Source of the DNA: Psococerastis gibbosa
Taxonomy: Eukaryota > Arthropoda > Insecta > Psocodea > Psocidae
Assembly: GCA_963971405.1 (NCBI GenBank)
Contig: OZ020490.1
Location: forward strand, 6,000,874 to 6,064,873
DNA: 64,000 bases
Reading direction: 5' to 3'
The stretch's first letter is position 1, and every line of letters starts with the position of its first letter. Below the pieces are notes generated by a model. That model made no database searches and was not told the origin of the DNA. It saw nothing but the letters and a program-made list of their open reading frames with translations. A program made the translations under genes and the position numbers. Below are positions 19,740 through 32,204 of this stretch, one piece after another.

Positions 19740-20250
19740 GATCTCGCCCCCTTTCCCTCTTCTCACACCTGAGACCCCAAAAACATATGCATACAGCGAG
19801 ATCAAATGCGCTAGGTAACTCTGATGGCTTGCACCGGACAACAGCATCAATATAAAAAAACTTAGGAGAGTTAAGACGACGCTTGGAAACTGGACGACAT
19901 CTAGCTGAGAACCTAGAAGGGAAGAAGTGGTTATGGCTCGACTCAGAATTGGCCACACAAGGCTTACCCATGGCCACTTAATGGCAGGCGCTCCCTCATC
20001 GCTGCGCAGTTGCGGGGATCAAGCACATTCTGCTTGACTGTCACCTCTTCGCTCATGGCACCCCAAATGTCACTTCCTAGCGACAATGAAAACAAAACAA
20101 CTGCAGTCTTAAACTTTATATCCTCATCTGGTTTGATGACCCAAATATAACTAGGGAAAGCCATTCGCAGCGGGCGTAAAAGAAAGATGCAACTTGCAAA
20201 CGCCCTTAAACAAAAAAAATTAAAAGAAGAAAACATCGATTTTATCGTTA
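19740..20250 (+). mobile_element. LINE RNase H/zinc-knuckle fragment, frameshifted
   Basis: Across two plus frames the sequence encodes MARLRIGHTRLTHGHLM, a signature preceding the zinc knuckle in R1/Jockey-type LINEs, then a KHILLDC knuckle remnant. Several stops and frame changes show that it is dead. Confidence 0.65.
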
Positions 20251-20463
20251 AATCGGTAAATACGATAATGTTATAATGTCCAATGGCAACCTTTACCTTA
20301 TTTACCGATCGATAACATCGATGTTCTAATCCACTGAATCTGTCCACTGACCCCCCCCCCCCTAAATTGGAGGCAAAATGCGCCCTTGCTTCAGAGTACC
20401 AATGCCAGGTAGATGGCAAAGAAGGCGTAGGCTGAAGACCTCCAGCAAGATAATATGTATGCA

Positions 20464-20632
20464 TGTCAAGACATGTAGCGCAGTGGTACGGACTCTGACT
20501 TTCACCCGAAAGGTTGTTGGTTCGAGTCCCACACTAGCTACATTTTCAGGCCATGCTTCGGAGGGTGTGTAAAGCAGGCGGTCCCGGGCCTTCCTAGTCC
20601 TAACAACTTAAAGTCCTTATTTATTTATTTAT
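20464..20632 (+). mobile_element. tRNA-derived SINE
   Basis: The head has clean A-box-like (GTAGCGCAGTGGTACGG) and B-box (GGTTCGAGTCC) segments and an ATTTATTTATTTATG tail. Part of the body after CCTTCCTAGT is deleted. Confidence 0.8.
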
Positions 20633-21230
20633 GCATGATCTTGGAGTCGGAACCCAGACCACAATTTCAGCTGAAGTAGACTCTGGCTTGTGTGCACCAA
20701 CTCATTTGATGTAATGACCATAACAGATCTCCCAGCAGATGTGCTGCCTAGAATCCGCCTTTATGTAAAGGGTCTAATAATATAACAGGACATTTATTGA
20801 TCAGTTCTCGTTTACCACTGAGAAATGAAATAAATGGAATTTCATTCCAACCATTGCTGACGTGATTGTTGCGTTAAATGAACCACTCAAATTTTATGAC
20901 CCTCGTTTGTTGTAAAGTCGATTACATGAATAATTTATTAACAATATCATTTTTCGGACACGGAACATAATGATCCAGAATACCATTAAATAAAATGGAC
21001 AAATTATTCCAAACCATCTGAAAAGAGCACAAAGAAGACGCAATTTGTCAGCAGTTGCCAGGTGCTGGTAATTTTCACAGTTAAAAAATAAAATAAAAAT
21101 GAGATCGTGTCCGATTAAACCGGACGTATAATAATGGGGGCTTATAGAACAGAATGTCGACAAAAAGCAGGGGGGGGGGTTGGGCTGGGCCATCATTTAG
21201 AGCACCCCTTAAAATCGACATCTCCCTTAT
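20633..21230. other. Intergenic, no gene seen
   Basis: There is no recognisable coding or repeat structure apart from a G-run just before the satellite. Confidence 0.4.
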
Positions 21231-22790
21231 GGGATCTCATCAATTCCACCTATTGAACAATCATCGCGTATTGCATTGCACACAAATCATGTACAATTTA
21301 TCGGATACAATTTTCAACTGTTACAGGTCTACAAAAGGGGAAAACTTTGTAGTTGTACAAAATGGAATTTCGCCGGAAATATTGATCGTGGAGCAGAAAG
21401 TCTCAAGCTTCCTTGTGAGATCTCATCAATTCCACCTATTGAACAATCATCGTTTATTGAATTGCAAACAAATCATGTACAATTTATCCGATACAATTTT
21501 CAACTGTAATAGGTCTACAGGAGGGGAAAACCTTATAGTTGCACAAAATGGAATTTCGCAAGAAATATCGATCGTGGAGCAGAAAGTCTTAAAATTGACA
21601 TCTCCCTTGTGAGATCTCATCAATTTCACCTATTGAACAATCATCGTTTATTGAATTGCAAACAAATCATGTACAATTTATCCGATACAATTTTCAACTG
21701 TAATAGGTCTACAGGAGGGGAAAACCTTATAGTTGCACAAAATGGAATTTCGCAAGAAATATCGATCGTGGAGCAGAAAGTCTTAAAATTGACATCTCCC
21801 TTGTGAGATCTCATCAATTCCACCTATTGAACAATCATCGTTTATTGAATTGCAAACAAATCATGTACAATTTATCCGATACAATTTTCAACTGTAATAG
21901 GTCTACAGGAGGGGAAAACCTTATAGTTGCACAAAATGGAATTTCGCAAGAAATATCGATCGTGGAGCAGAAAGTCTTAAAATTGACATCTCCCTTGTGA
22001 GATCTCATCAATTTCACCTATTGAACAATCATCGTTTATTGAATTGCAAACAAATCATGTACAATTTATCCGATACAATTTTCAACTGTAATAGATCTAC
22101 AGGAGGGGAAAACCTTATAGTTGCACAAAATGGAATTTCGCAAGAAATATCGATCGTGGAGCAGAAAGTCTTAAAATTGACATCTCCCTTGTGAGATCTC
22201 ATCAATTCCACCTATTGAACAATCATCGTTTATTGAATTGCAAACAAATCATGTACAATTTATCCGATACAATTTTCAACTGTAATAGGTCTACAGGAGG
22301 GGAAAACCTTATAGTTGCACAAAATGGAATTTCGCAAGAAATATTGATCGTGGAGCAGAAAGTCTTAAAATTGACATCTCCCTTGTGAGATCTAATCAAT
22401 TCTACCTATTGAACAATCATCGCTTATTTTATTGCAAACAAATTATGTACAATTTAACCGAGACAATTTTCAACTGTTACAGGTCTACCTGAGGGGTTAT
22501 CCTTATAGTTTGCATAAAATGGAATTTTGCAAGAAATATCGATCGTGGAGCAGAAAGTCTTAAAATTGACATCTCCCTAGTGGGATCTCATCAATTCTAC
22601 CTATTGAACAGTATTGCAAAAAAAATCATGAACAATTTAACCCATACAATTTTCAACTGCTATAAGTCCCGCAGGTGAAAACTTTGTAGTTGTACAAAAT
22701 GGAATTTCGCAGGAAATATCGATCGTGGAGCAGAAAGTCTTAAAATTAACATCTCCCTTGTGAGATCTCATTAATCATTATTAAAAGGTC
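21231..22790. repeat. 194-bp satellite array, about 8 units
   Basis: Units begin GATCTCATCAATTCCACC at about 21231, 21417, 21611, 21805, 21999, 22193, 22387 and 22581, with a partial end near 22766. Landmarks inside each unit are AACAATCATCGTTTATTGAA, TGGAATTTCGCAAGAAATAT and CGATCGTGGAGCAGAAAG. The central five are almost identical, differing by one or two bases, while the first and last two are clearly diverged, as expected from unequal exchange. Short open frames recur in every unit on both strands and reflect the repeat, not proteins. Confidence 0.95.
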
Positions 22791-22844
22791 ATTTGTACAC
22801 CATTCACAAACCAAACATTTCGATGGGAAGGTGGTAACTCTACA

Positions 22845-22940
22845 CGCCATGCGATCGGAGACGTGTCGTAACTCAACACGGGTGCTAACCTACAGAGGCG
22901 ACTGAAGAGGTAAATCGGATACATTCATTTGATTGTTTAT
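22845..22940. repeat. Satellite flank shared with 9030-9120
   Basis: It is an inverted match to 9030-9120, with GAGACGTGTC, AACTCAACACGGGTGCTAAC and ACAGAGGCGACTGAAGAGG. Confidence 0.55.
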
Positions 22941-23740
22941 ATGTGATTAACCTTTTATAAAAAGGAAAATTGTAAAAAAAACATACCCATCATAAAGTAG
23001 TCATGACAAGTCCAGAGAGGCAGACGATAATTTCGGTGAGTTGATAAGTATTAAAGAAAATTCCTATTGTCAGCTCCTAGTACAAGCTACAAAATCCAAA
23101 GTTTTAAAAGCTTACAAGCTCAAAAGCCCTCTCACGTCCAAAGATCAAACAAAAAAGGCTACAATATTGCACACCACTTGTGTCACAATATTGCCTTTGA
23201 CAAGCGACAGGTATCAGAAAAAAAGGGGAATATCGAAGTGGAAATAAATAAAAGGGAATACGAGTTAAGTACCTCTTTGTTTAGTATTGTCCAAGGGATA
23301 GAAGCTCAGCGATGCATGTAACGTAACCATATATTGGGTTTCGGTGTACTCTTTGAACTTTTTAATAAATAACCCAAAAGGCATTCCGCTACGGTAAATT
23401 CATAAACCTATTTTTAATTAAAAATTACCTGGGACGATGAAATAAAAAATGAGAGCCTATTAAATAGAAATTAGTGCAATTGCTGATTTTTTTTATTTTG
23501 CATCGCCTATGCGCACGAAGGGTATAAGTAAAATAAATAAATGTATATTTCTGTTAAATTATACATTGGGGATCTAATGAAAGGTTGGATAACCGTTATG
23601 TGTAGTTTGGTTCAGCATGACCTTATTTTCGGTACAAAACCGCTCAGTGCGCACCTAAAAAACCTAAAAAGCATTCCGCAACGCTTTCCTTATAAGCTTC
23701 ATTTTAATTAAAAATGGCATGAGAGATTAATGGAGAGATT
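22941..23740. other. AT-rich intergenic, no gene seen
   Basis: Frames at 23041-23321 (68 and 84 aa) have no recognisable features. Two related lines near 23380-23440 and 23665-23720 (GGCATTCCGCTACGG-like and GCATTCCGCAACGC-like) hint at an old internal duplication. Confidence 0.4.
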
Positions 23741-23839
23741 TCAAAATATTTTGTAAGCAAGAAATTGCCGTAGATTTTTGACGAAATTAAATAATTCTAC
23801 AATTGTAAATTTGTTTTCGTTTTTGTCTTCTAATGCCTG

Positions 23840-24190
23840 CTTTCAGCATTTTTGCTTTAAGCAACCCTGTCAGACTGGCGGGGGGAGTGAGTCTGTTAAT
23901 TTGAGGCACCCTAAGGGCAGATTCTTTCACCTCGGGGGAAGGGGAGTTGACTGACAGGGTGGACCTCCTGATTATAGTGGATTCCGAACCACTTGGGGAA
24001 CATGGTAAAGTCACACGATAAAATCGGAGGTGACCAGGACTCGACACGCACGTAAACTGACTGGTATAGTCAGCGTGTTATCATGTCCCACCATGTTCCC
24101 CTGCCAACGCTGTGGACATTTCCAAGTTTGCAGCAGTTTGAAACATGCCCTGCTCTAATGGATTCAACATAGTAAGGCCGTTGCAAATTT
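23840..24190 (+). repeat. Interspersed repeat family A, longest copy
   Basis: This copy includes the 5' part (GCATTTTTGCTTTAAGCAAC, CCTGTCAGACTGGCGGGGGG) and the 3' part up to ATTCAACATAGTAAGGCCG. It appears to split the copy of the 516-898 MITE whose pieces lie on either side. Confidence 0.7.
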
Positions 24191-24391
24191 ATAAACATGA
24201 TCAGATAAAAAAAAACATAAAAAATTCAACATTTGAAGTAATTTTACATTTCCTCAACTGAAATATTACTACTTACTTCTGAAAAGCCTGATAAAGTGCA
24301 TTAAACTGATTTTATAGAATAGTTGTAAACCAGTCGGGAAAATTTTGAGAAAGCTTGAATTTTATGAATATCTTTATAAATAGATAAATAT

Positions 24392-24565
24392 TGACTTTTT
24401 GTTCTATTTCTAAGCCAACCTAGCGGAGTTAGGGCCATAAGCCCTCTCTTATACTCAACTAGACAAGCCCGGAACCGCCTGCTTTACATGCCCTCCGAAG
24501 CATGGCCAGAAAATGTAGCAAGTGTGGGACTCGAACCAACAACCTTTCGGGGGAAAGTCGGAGGC
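24392..24565 (-). mobile_element. tRNA-derived SINE, minus strand
   Basis: It carries the reverse complement of the body (CTAGCGGAGTTAGGGC) and of the B box (GGACTCGAACC). The A-box end is missing. Confidence 0.75.
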
Positions 24566-25074
24566 TGTACCTGTATCTTTGCGGCTGTGGAACGAGAAAT
24601 TAATTAATTAAGTCAAAAATACACGGTCATTCCATGTCAACAAAATAATTTGAAATCTGTCACTTAAAGCCGTAGGATTTCAGGCTTTACCAGATAGGCC
24701 GCAGTCCCACCAGCGTGCTTAACTATACAAATTTTGTATTTTAACTGCATGCATTCATTGTATTATACTAGTATTTTAGAATATTGTAAAATTTCCACCC
24801 TAAAACGGGCCTAGCCCATAGGGGAGTGACAAAAAACTGTAAAAATTTTATTTTGGAAATAAATTTTGATTCATTGATTGATTGAACTTTAAGAGGGGCT
24901 TAGTTGCCATGGCAACAATAGACACCACCCATTACAAATTATTGCAGGTGTACTGTTGTGAAGAAAAATAAGCAAAGCTCAGCTACGAGACAATCAGACA
25001 CTCCGTTTTTTAATCTAAATCTACAAATGAAACATTTACAGGAAATATCGGCCAATTTTTTATTTTATTTTCTG

Positions 25075-25175
25075 TGCAGGGCACTCTTTTGTCCTGGGGG
25101 TTGGGAAACTGGTCCCTAAAGCGGAGGAACTAAATGATGAGTGAAGAGCATAAGGATGCCGAAGACATCTAACTA
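25075..25175 (+). repeat. Dispersed repeat E, copy
   Basis: TTCTGTGCAGGGCACTCTTTT and GCGGAGGAACTAAATGATGA match 25800-25900 and 53390-53440. Confidence 0.5.
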
Positions 25176-25687
25176 ATGGAAATAGACGATATTTAAGCAT
25201 TCAATTTTTACCGTAATTTCACCCCCCCCCCCCCCACAAATTTTTTTTTAGCAAATCTTTGAGCAAATTTATTACTCTTTAATTTAATCGATTCCACATA
25301 CGTTTGTTCTATTTTGACCCACAACTCTCTCCCCCCCCCCCCCAAATGGGCTGAATCTGAATCCGTCCCTAGCAGCGTGTCATGCTGGCTTATGGGATCA
25401 GTATTCAGGGCCATGACTGTTGCTTCCTTCAGCTTCCTCTGCTTGAAACCTATAAGAATGATTCTTGCTGACTGCTGTGCCCCATTTGATTTTATGGTCT
25501 TCAGTCCAGTTGCCTTTAATGACCACCACTACAACAGGCAATGTCACCCCAACTAACCCTGTATTAAATAACTCCTTTTTTGTTTCGATAAGATCCGGGT
25601 ATATGCCTACCCATAGCAAAGCCTCTCAACAATCGTCTCATGCGATTACCAACTCTCATCACACCAACAAGCATTTAGATGTCTAGT

Positions 25688-25960
25688 CTTCAGAGTAGCT
25701 GAGCTTATGCCTTATGGTCCCGGAGACGAAAATCTTTAATCTATACCTCCTCTTGGTGAAGATGGAAGCGCCTAATGGCTACTGAACAGATAGGGGATCG
25801 AGTTTGAGCCGGTAAAATCGCAGTCTTTTCTGTGCGGGGCACTCTTTTGCCATGGAGCTGGGAAGCTGACCCAAGGGCGGAGGAACTCAATGAAGAGTCA
25901 ACGGCATAAAGTAGGCAACCGAAAACTACTGCATTACAATGCCCCAGTATTGTCACCATG
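25688..25960 (+). repeat. Dispersed repeat E, longer copy
   Basis: It is collinear with 53232-53460: GTAGCTGAGCTTA, CCTTATGGTC, GGTGAAGATGG, GAGTTTGAGCCGG and TTTTCTGTGC occur in order. The class is unknown; frames in it are not protein-like. Confidence 0.55.
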
Positions 25961-26774
25961 ACTACAATTGCCAAGATGATCGCTAATCTTCGATAGAACA
26001 GACATTAGAAGAAGAAGAAGTAGAAGAACGTCTGGTCCACAAAACATAGGGTTCAGTCGAAACAAAAAACAAACAAATATATAGTATGCACAAAAATCAC
26101 AGGCTCAAAAACCAATACATACCTATTTACAAACATTTTCATCTAAAACCACTTAACTACCATAACCCGTAAGGTAACATTTAATACAAAATGCCTGATT
26201 CGTAGGCATTGTAACGTCTGGTCCATAGGTACGCGGGGAAGCTGTGGGGAGGCCAGGCCCCAAACAGTTGCACACTGAGGGTGGAAAGGGGCGTTTCCCC
26301 CTGTACCATCCCTCCCTCCCTCCCCCCTTCCCAATTCCGCCCTCCTCATCTAGGGTGACCTACTCTCTAGCAGCCTCCGTTCTGGAGCAGCCACGGTGCT
26401 GCTATCTAGCGGCAGACTCGGGAAGCTCTTAATGAGATTGTGAGATATTACGAGGAAACTGCATTTTTCATGTTGCTGTTTTTTTTTTTTCAGGAAGGTT
26501 TTGTCGATTGGTTCAGAGAGGATTTTCTATGTCACTGAGTTTTGTCTGGATAAAAAAAAGTTAGTTAGTTATATGTGCTTAAAAAACAACAAAAATGAGA
26601 AAGTGGGTATTATAAAAAGTTCATTGAAGGTTGTCGATCAGACTTTGACCTCACTTTCTTCGTTATTTTACCTACGGCCAATCGAAGTACCTATACCTAG
26701 ATGTGTTTTTTTACAAAGTCGATTTTCACAGGAAATATCAATCATGGAGCCGTCAAAAAAACAATTTTATTTAT

Positions 26775-26890
26775 TTTATTTAATACAAAGTTACAATGAG
26801 TCCTACGAATCTTGTGGATTGTGGATCCTGAGAAGGTTCCCACGCAAGTTAGAATCTTCAAGAAAGGATGGCGCGACACCAAACTAATAA
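26775..26890. repeat. Left half of a 213-bp-family monomer
   Basis: AAAGTTACAATGAGTCCTAC, GAGAAGGTTCCC and GAAAGGATGGCGCG match the unit of the array at 30030-31165. The monomer continues at 28303, after a LINE insertion. Confidence 0.65.
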
Positions 26891-28303
26891 TAATAATAAT
26901 AATATGTGTATTGAAAACAATTTTACATTACACAGATCAGCAGTAGCCACAACAGCTACATAGCTGATGAAAGAGAATCAACGTACATTATCACTCAAAA
27001 ATTAAAATAGAAATAAATGAAACACAGCATCACATAATAAATTAATTGAATTACATGTTTTTCATTAAATAAATAAATAAATAAAGGATTTATGAGGACA
27101 GGAGGAACTCCACGTTTTCTACTGCACACAGCCAGACCCCAAGTTGACTGGCGAAAGTTCTGGGCTTCATGTCAGGGTCAAAAAAGAAGGGCAGAGCGTT
27201 TAGCAACCTCGGAACCAAATAGTTCGGAGATTTCCCAAAGGGCACCAGGAAACGCTCTGCTCTTCTTAATGTTTGTGCTATAGGGATTCGGATAGGGAGA
27301 TTTTCACATGATTTAAAATATAATTTAAGCAAATTATAGATGTACAAGTGCCGAAGAGGAAGTAATTTGAATTCGGAGAATAAGAGCCATGAAGAGAAGA
27401 ACCTGGGTTTTTTGGCTATGGTACGCAAAATGTACTTTTGAGTCACAAAAAGAGGCTGTAGGTGTGAAAGATAGGTCCCTCCCCATACCGAGATCCCATA
27501 AGCCGCCCTTGATTCGAATAAGGAGCGGTAGAGGAGAAGCAGGTTTTCCTGAGGACAAACATTTCTGAGGAAAAATAATTGACGAAGAAAAAGACGACCG
27601 GATTTGTTAAGTTCTTTCAAATGAGTGTGCCATTTGACATTTGAGTCGTGCCAAACACCGAGGTATTTGGCAAATTCAATTTTACTTATTTCTGGGCAAC
27701 CACCCACGCAATTTGGTAGCATACAGTCTGGAGTATGGCAGCAAATTTTTAGACTCTTTACTTGTTCATCTCGGGTCAGATGAAACGGCAGAAAGCCAGT
27801 TTTTGAGATAATTATCGATAACCCATGAAATTGGAACCACGCATAAAGTTTTTGTAGGTCCTCAGTTGCCTGCCCCTCCACCTCCGCCCAAGAGTCCCCT
27901 GAGTACAGTAAAACCGTGTCATCCGCAAAGGCAACGACTCTACCTCCAAATTTGTGATCACAGAGCTCATTCAAATAAATTATAAAAAGAATTGGACCTA
28001 AAATTGAGCCCTGGGGGACCGAGCAAGTAATGGGCAGTCTATCGCTGAGTAAGCATTGCCCTACGCCGCGCGGGGTCGGTTTGTCAGTCCCAGATATGAG
28101 GGTACACGTACCCTCTGACCCCTGTCACTTAAATAGCTCCTAAACCAGTCAAGGGGCACGCCGCGCACTCCCGCGCGGCACAGAACACTCAGCAGTGCAT
28201 CGTGCTCTACAGAATCAAAAGCTCGGGCCACGTCAAGAAGTAGAGCCGCCACCTTTTTACCTGAATTAATACCAGAATGTACAAAGTGGGAGACATCGTT
28301 CAA
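26885..28303 (-). mobile_element. 5'-truncated LINE with RT domain, decayed
   Basis: The minus-strand LINE sits inside a 213-bp-family monomer, with ACTA/AACTA near both joints. The left end carries an AATAATAATAATAATAAT tract, the complement of an ATT-type 3' tail. Two frames encode RT: 28372-28061 has KKVAALLLDVARAFDSVEHD with the first catalytic Asp, and 27974-27090 has VVAFADDTVLLY with the Asp pair. The intervening SVPQGSILGPILFIIYLNEL is read in the second frame, so one frame change lies near 28075. The endonuclease part is absent. Confidence 0.82.
27090..27974 (-). pseudogene. LINE reverse transcriptase fragment
   Basis: This 294-aa frame is the C-terminal half of an RT. FADD lies at residues 16-19, then a CVGGCPEISKIEFAKYLGVW segment and an LFLRQLFFLRN segment, in the order seen in Jockey-type elements where LFxADD is followed by a KYLGVxxD motif. 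It ends without RNase H. The true upstream coding is open beyond the ATG used here, so that start has no meaning for the element. Confidence 0.8.
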
Positions 28304-28385
28304 AGCCAAAACTATCACTATGACAATGGTTTGGTCCATCCTACGACATGCCCCCTGCCTCTGACCAGACAAAATGGAAACTAAG
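28303..28385. repeat. Right half of the split 213-bp-family monomer
   Basis: CTATCACTATGACAATGGTT, TGGTCCATCCTACGAC and ACAAAATGGAAAC continue the unit interrupted at about 26885. Confidence 0.65.
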
Positions 28386-30029
28386 TAGGAAATGTTTACT
28401 GCTACCCCCTTTAATACAATACAATATATATTTCCTTTAAATGATACAATACATGTAAAGTATAAAATAAAATCGTCCTTGCGTTCGATTCAGGAGTAGG
28501 GAGATTCCGCAGACCCTGCTTTTCCTCTAAGCTACCTACGCTATGTATGTAATAACAAATAAAATACTTCATTATTTTCCCGACCACAATAGCAACACAC
28601 AATACACAAAATGTTCCAAATTTCGAACCACAATGCCGACTATGAACTTTTACTTATCAAATTATTTTCACTTTGACTGGATGCCATCTTAAAATGGTTG
28701 ATTTGTCGTAAGAAGTGGTGAATACCATTATCGTAGATAATAATACGGACTTTCAGTCAGATTTTGATTCATTCCTCTGCAACCAATATTAACTGAGATA
28801 TGAATTATACAAGATTTCAATCGGCAGCCATCTTGTAACTAAATAGTGGATATAGCTGCTTAACGAACTCGATCAGGACATTTGTATGATCAATTTTTGT
28901 GCCAAGTTTCATCAAAATCGGATAATATTTACGGAAGTTAGAGTGTTTCCAAAAATCGATATACACACATACATACTGTATATACAATTGAATCGATTAT
29001 TTATGAACCCAGTTAAGTGACACTTTTCGACATTTTTATTTTTTGTTATTTGTATGTTATTTGTGGCAAGATGCATCGTTGAGTTGTGGAACCAGTGAAG
29101 TCCCGCCCTAACTAATGCGATGGAATCGCCTTGAATATTTCATTTATTTTTGAAACCAGTCATGTCCGGGACTTAACTAGTTTCATAATTAAAACCTGTG
29201 TGAAATTCACAACATGGGAGATGGGACTGCTACCCTTAGGCCTAATTTATACCACGAACACTTTGCCCAGAAGGGTGCAAACGAAGTTTGTTCTTTCGGG
29301 CTGCCAATTTCCTACGGGCTGTACACTCTTAACAGACTCTGGCCGATTTGACAAAATTTACTATCGTCTGCCTATTCGCGGCCACTCTTTTTTTCCTTGC
29401 GATCGGGACTTCGCGTTAATTAAAAAAGTATTAATTGCCAATTCTCAAAGCAAAGTTGAAGATTTGGAAAATTGACAAGTCACGTTCCTGAAGGAATTTT
29501 TTTATTTTATGCCAAGATTTTGAAGTGGCCTACGAGGGAAAGAGAATAAAACTCGTAAAAAAACTAAGTCTGGCATGACTTAATGTCTTATTTGTGATCT
29601 AATGTCTACATGAGAAGCATTAAAGTTTGTAAAACGTAAATGGTTGTGTATTAATTTTTGAAAGCAGTCAAGTCCAGCAACTTTAAAGCTCTCTCTATGT
29701 TAGAAAAAACTATCATTAACCATGCTAAATAGCTCATTATATGCAGCTCATGAAGAGAAACTAGGTGAGCCTAAAGGGAAAAACATAATAGCCGAACTAA
29801 AGAAACTGAACGGTTTTTCATCTCTCCCGAAAAATTTGTGTTTGAGGACAATACATATACATATATATATGTAACATTTTGAACGAACGGTGGTTTTAGG
29901 CTCAGGGGGTCATGAAATGAAAAGTTGTGAAGAAATTTTTCGAAAGTTGAACATTGGTCGCCATCTCAATAGGTAGATGAATCTCCCTAAAAGTAGAAGA
30001 AACCACCATGTAACCCACTCTACAGCCCT
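28386..30029. other. Intergenic, no gene seen
   Basis: The 114-aa frame at 29131-29475 shows no family features and overlaps a fragment of the 945-1323 MITE at about 29291-29332. A short TATATATATATA run lies near 29858. Confidence 0.4.
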
Positions 30030-31165
30030 GATAAAGTTACAATGAGTCATTCGAATCTTGTGGAAGTCAGCAGAAGGTTTTCCCGCAAGTTTGGCAATGG
30101 TTTGGCCCATCCCACGACTTACCTCCCTGACCGGACAGAATGGAAACAAAGATTGAAACTGAAGAAGTAGAGGCAGCCTCCTTATCCCTTCTACGACCCT
30201 GATAAAGTTACAATGGGTCCTTCAAATCATGTGAAAGTCAGCAGAAGGTTTCCCCGCATGTTCGTGCCCTCGAGAAAAGATGGCGCGTCGCCAAACTATC
30301 ACTATGACAATGGTTTGGTTCATCCTACGACTTGCCTCCCTGACCGGACAGAATGGAAACAAATATTGAAACTAAAGAAGATGAAGCAGCCTTCTTATTC
30401 CTTCTACGACCCTGATAAAGTTACAATGAGTCCTTAAAATCATGTGGAAGTCAGCAGAAGGTTTCCCCGCATGTTCATGCCCTCGAGAAAGGATGGCGCG
30501 TCGCCAAACTATCACTATGACAATGGTTTGGTTCATCCTACGACTTGCCTCCCTGACCGGACAGAATGGTAACAAAGATTGAAACTGAAGAAGATGAAGC
30601 AGCCTCCTTATCCCTTCTACGACCCGTATAAAGTTACAATGAGTCATTCGAATCTTGTGAAACTCAGCAGAAGGTTCCCCTGCAAGTTCGTGCCCTCGAG
30701 AAAGGATGGCGCGTCGCCAAACTATCACTATGTCTATGGCAATGGTTTGGTCCATCCTAAGACATGCCTCCGTGACCGGACAGAATGGAAACAAAGATTG
30801 AAACTGAAGTAGATGAAGCAGCCTCCTTATCCCTTCTACAACCCTGATAAAGTTACAATGAGTCCTTAAAATCATGTGGAAGTCTGCAGAAGGTTTCCCC
30901 GCACGTTCGTGCCCTCGAGAAAGGATGGCGCGTCGCCAAACTATCACTATGACAATGATTTGGTTCATCCTACGACTTGCCTCCGTGACCGGACAGAATG
31001 GAAACAAAGATTGAAACTGAAGAAGATGAAGCAGCCTCCTTATCCCTTCTACGACCCTGATAAAGTTACAATGAGTCATTCGAATCTTGTGAAACTCAGC
31101 AGAAGGTTCCCCCGCAAGTTCGTGCCCTCGAGAAAGGATGGCGCGTCGCCAAACTATCAGCAGCC
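30030..31165. repeat. 213-bp tandem array, about 5 units
   Basis: The landmark GATAAAGTTACAATGAGTC recurs at about 30030, 30201, 30414, 30626, 30846 and 31059. The first interval is 171 bp and the others are 212-220. Other shared segments are AGCAGAAGGTTTCCCCGC, CTCGAGAAAGGATGGCGCG and CTGACCGGACAGAATGG. Alternate units share CTTAAAATCATGTG versus ATTCGAATCTTGTG, which suggests that a two-unit block was amplified. A 235-aa open frame on the minus strand (31079-30372) is a by-product of unit length close to a multiple of three. Confidence 0.9.
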
Positions 31166-31359
31166 CTTTGCTGACAATGATTTATCCCTCAAGTCTTCCT
31201 GCTACTTTCTTCAGCTGTCTCTGTCGCCCCTTTCTTTGCTGTTATGCTGTTGTTTGTTATGTTATTTATATTGTCCACTTTAGCTCCGATGCTAGTGCCA
31301 AGTGGGCGTGAGAAACGGGTTATAAAAATTTCGAGGTATTTATTAGAGACTTACTTTAC

Positions 31360-31560
31360 TTTTTCGTGTCCGAGGTAGAGACTCCTTGTTTCTGGTCTCA
31401 GCCAAACCGACGCCATCGTCGGTGCATTCACAAAAGAAGAGGAAGGTCTACAAGAAAGGAGCCTCCACGAAGATCGGTTTTATAAACGTGGACAAAAAAC
31501 CGATCGGGCGCACCCCGGGCAACGTTAAGTGGTAACATCTAGCAGCTAATCCTTTCACCA
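31360..31560 (-). repeat. Probable LINE 3' region fragment
   Basis: ACTTACTTTACTTTTTCGTGTC, AGACTCCTTGTTTCTG and CAAACCGACGCCATCGTCGG recur at 37023-37105, and the first line also opens the LINE fragment at 41704. This suggests a shared 3' untranslated end on the minus strand. Confidence 0.5.
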
Positions 31561-31599
31561 CCGAGACGAGACCTTCCTCTTATTAGAGACAATCCGACA

Positions 31600-31970
31600 G
31601 TAAAGTATAAGTATAAAAACGCCAACGGCCATAACAAGTTGAAGCAACCACAACAGTGCCCGTTCCAAAGTGAGGGAAACTTGGTAGTGTGCACAGCGTT
31701 GGCAGGGGAACATGGTGGGACATGATAACATGCTGAGACTACGATGTACTGGATAGTCTGAGTGCATATCGTGTCCTGGTCTCCTCCGAATTAATGGTAT
31801 GACTTTACTATGTTCCCCAAGTGGTTCGGAATCCACTATAATCAGGAGGTCCACCCTGTCAGTCAACTCCCCTTTCCCCGAGGTGAAAGAGTCTGCCCTT
31901 AGGGTGCCTCGAATGAATAAACAGACTCACTCCCCCCGCTAGACTGGCAGGGTTGCTTAAAAGCAGAGAT
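31600..31970 (-). repeat. Interspersed repeat family A, minus strand
   Basis: It is the reverse complement of the family, from ATGGTGGGACATGATAACA through CAAGTGGTTCGGAATCCAC to GACTGGCAGGGTTGCTT. Confidence 0.7.
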
Positions 31971-32204
31971 ACTGAAAGCTGGAGTTGTAAAACAAAAGCA
32001 AACAAAGACCCGTCCACCTCTTTTATTTCATTTATCACGGGGGATACTGCAATCGGGTGAAAATTTAATTACTAAGCAACGGGTCAAATTATTAATTATG
32101 AATGTGGTTCGATTAACGTATTGCAAACGGGGGCTTTAGAGGAGTCGTAAGCTCACTATCTTGGAATTTGAAAGTAAAAACAAGGGTTGACTTCTTTCTT
32201 CTAT

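Noticed and set aside
21231-22390. Repeated 60-65 aa reading frames on both strands, looking like a protein repeat family
   Set aside because: They recur because of the 194-bp satellite. 194 is not a multiple of three, so they cannot form one protein, and both strands are equally open.
30372-31079. 235-aa open frame on the minus strand
   Set aside because: It is produced by the 213-bp tandem units, whose length is near a multiple of three. It has no family features and mirrors the repeat exactly.
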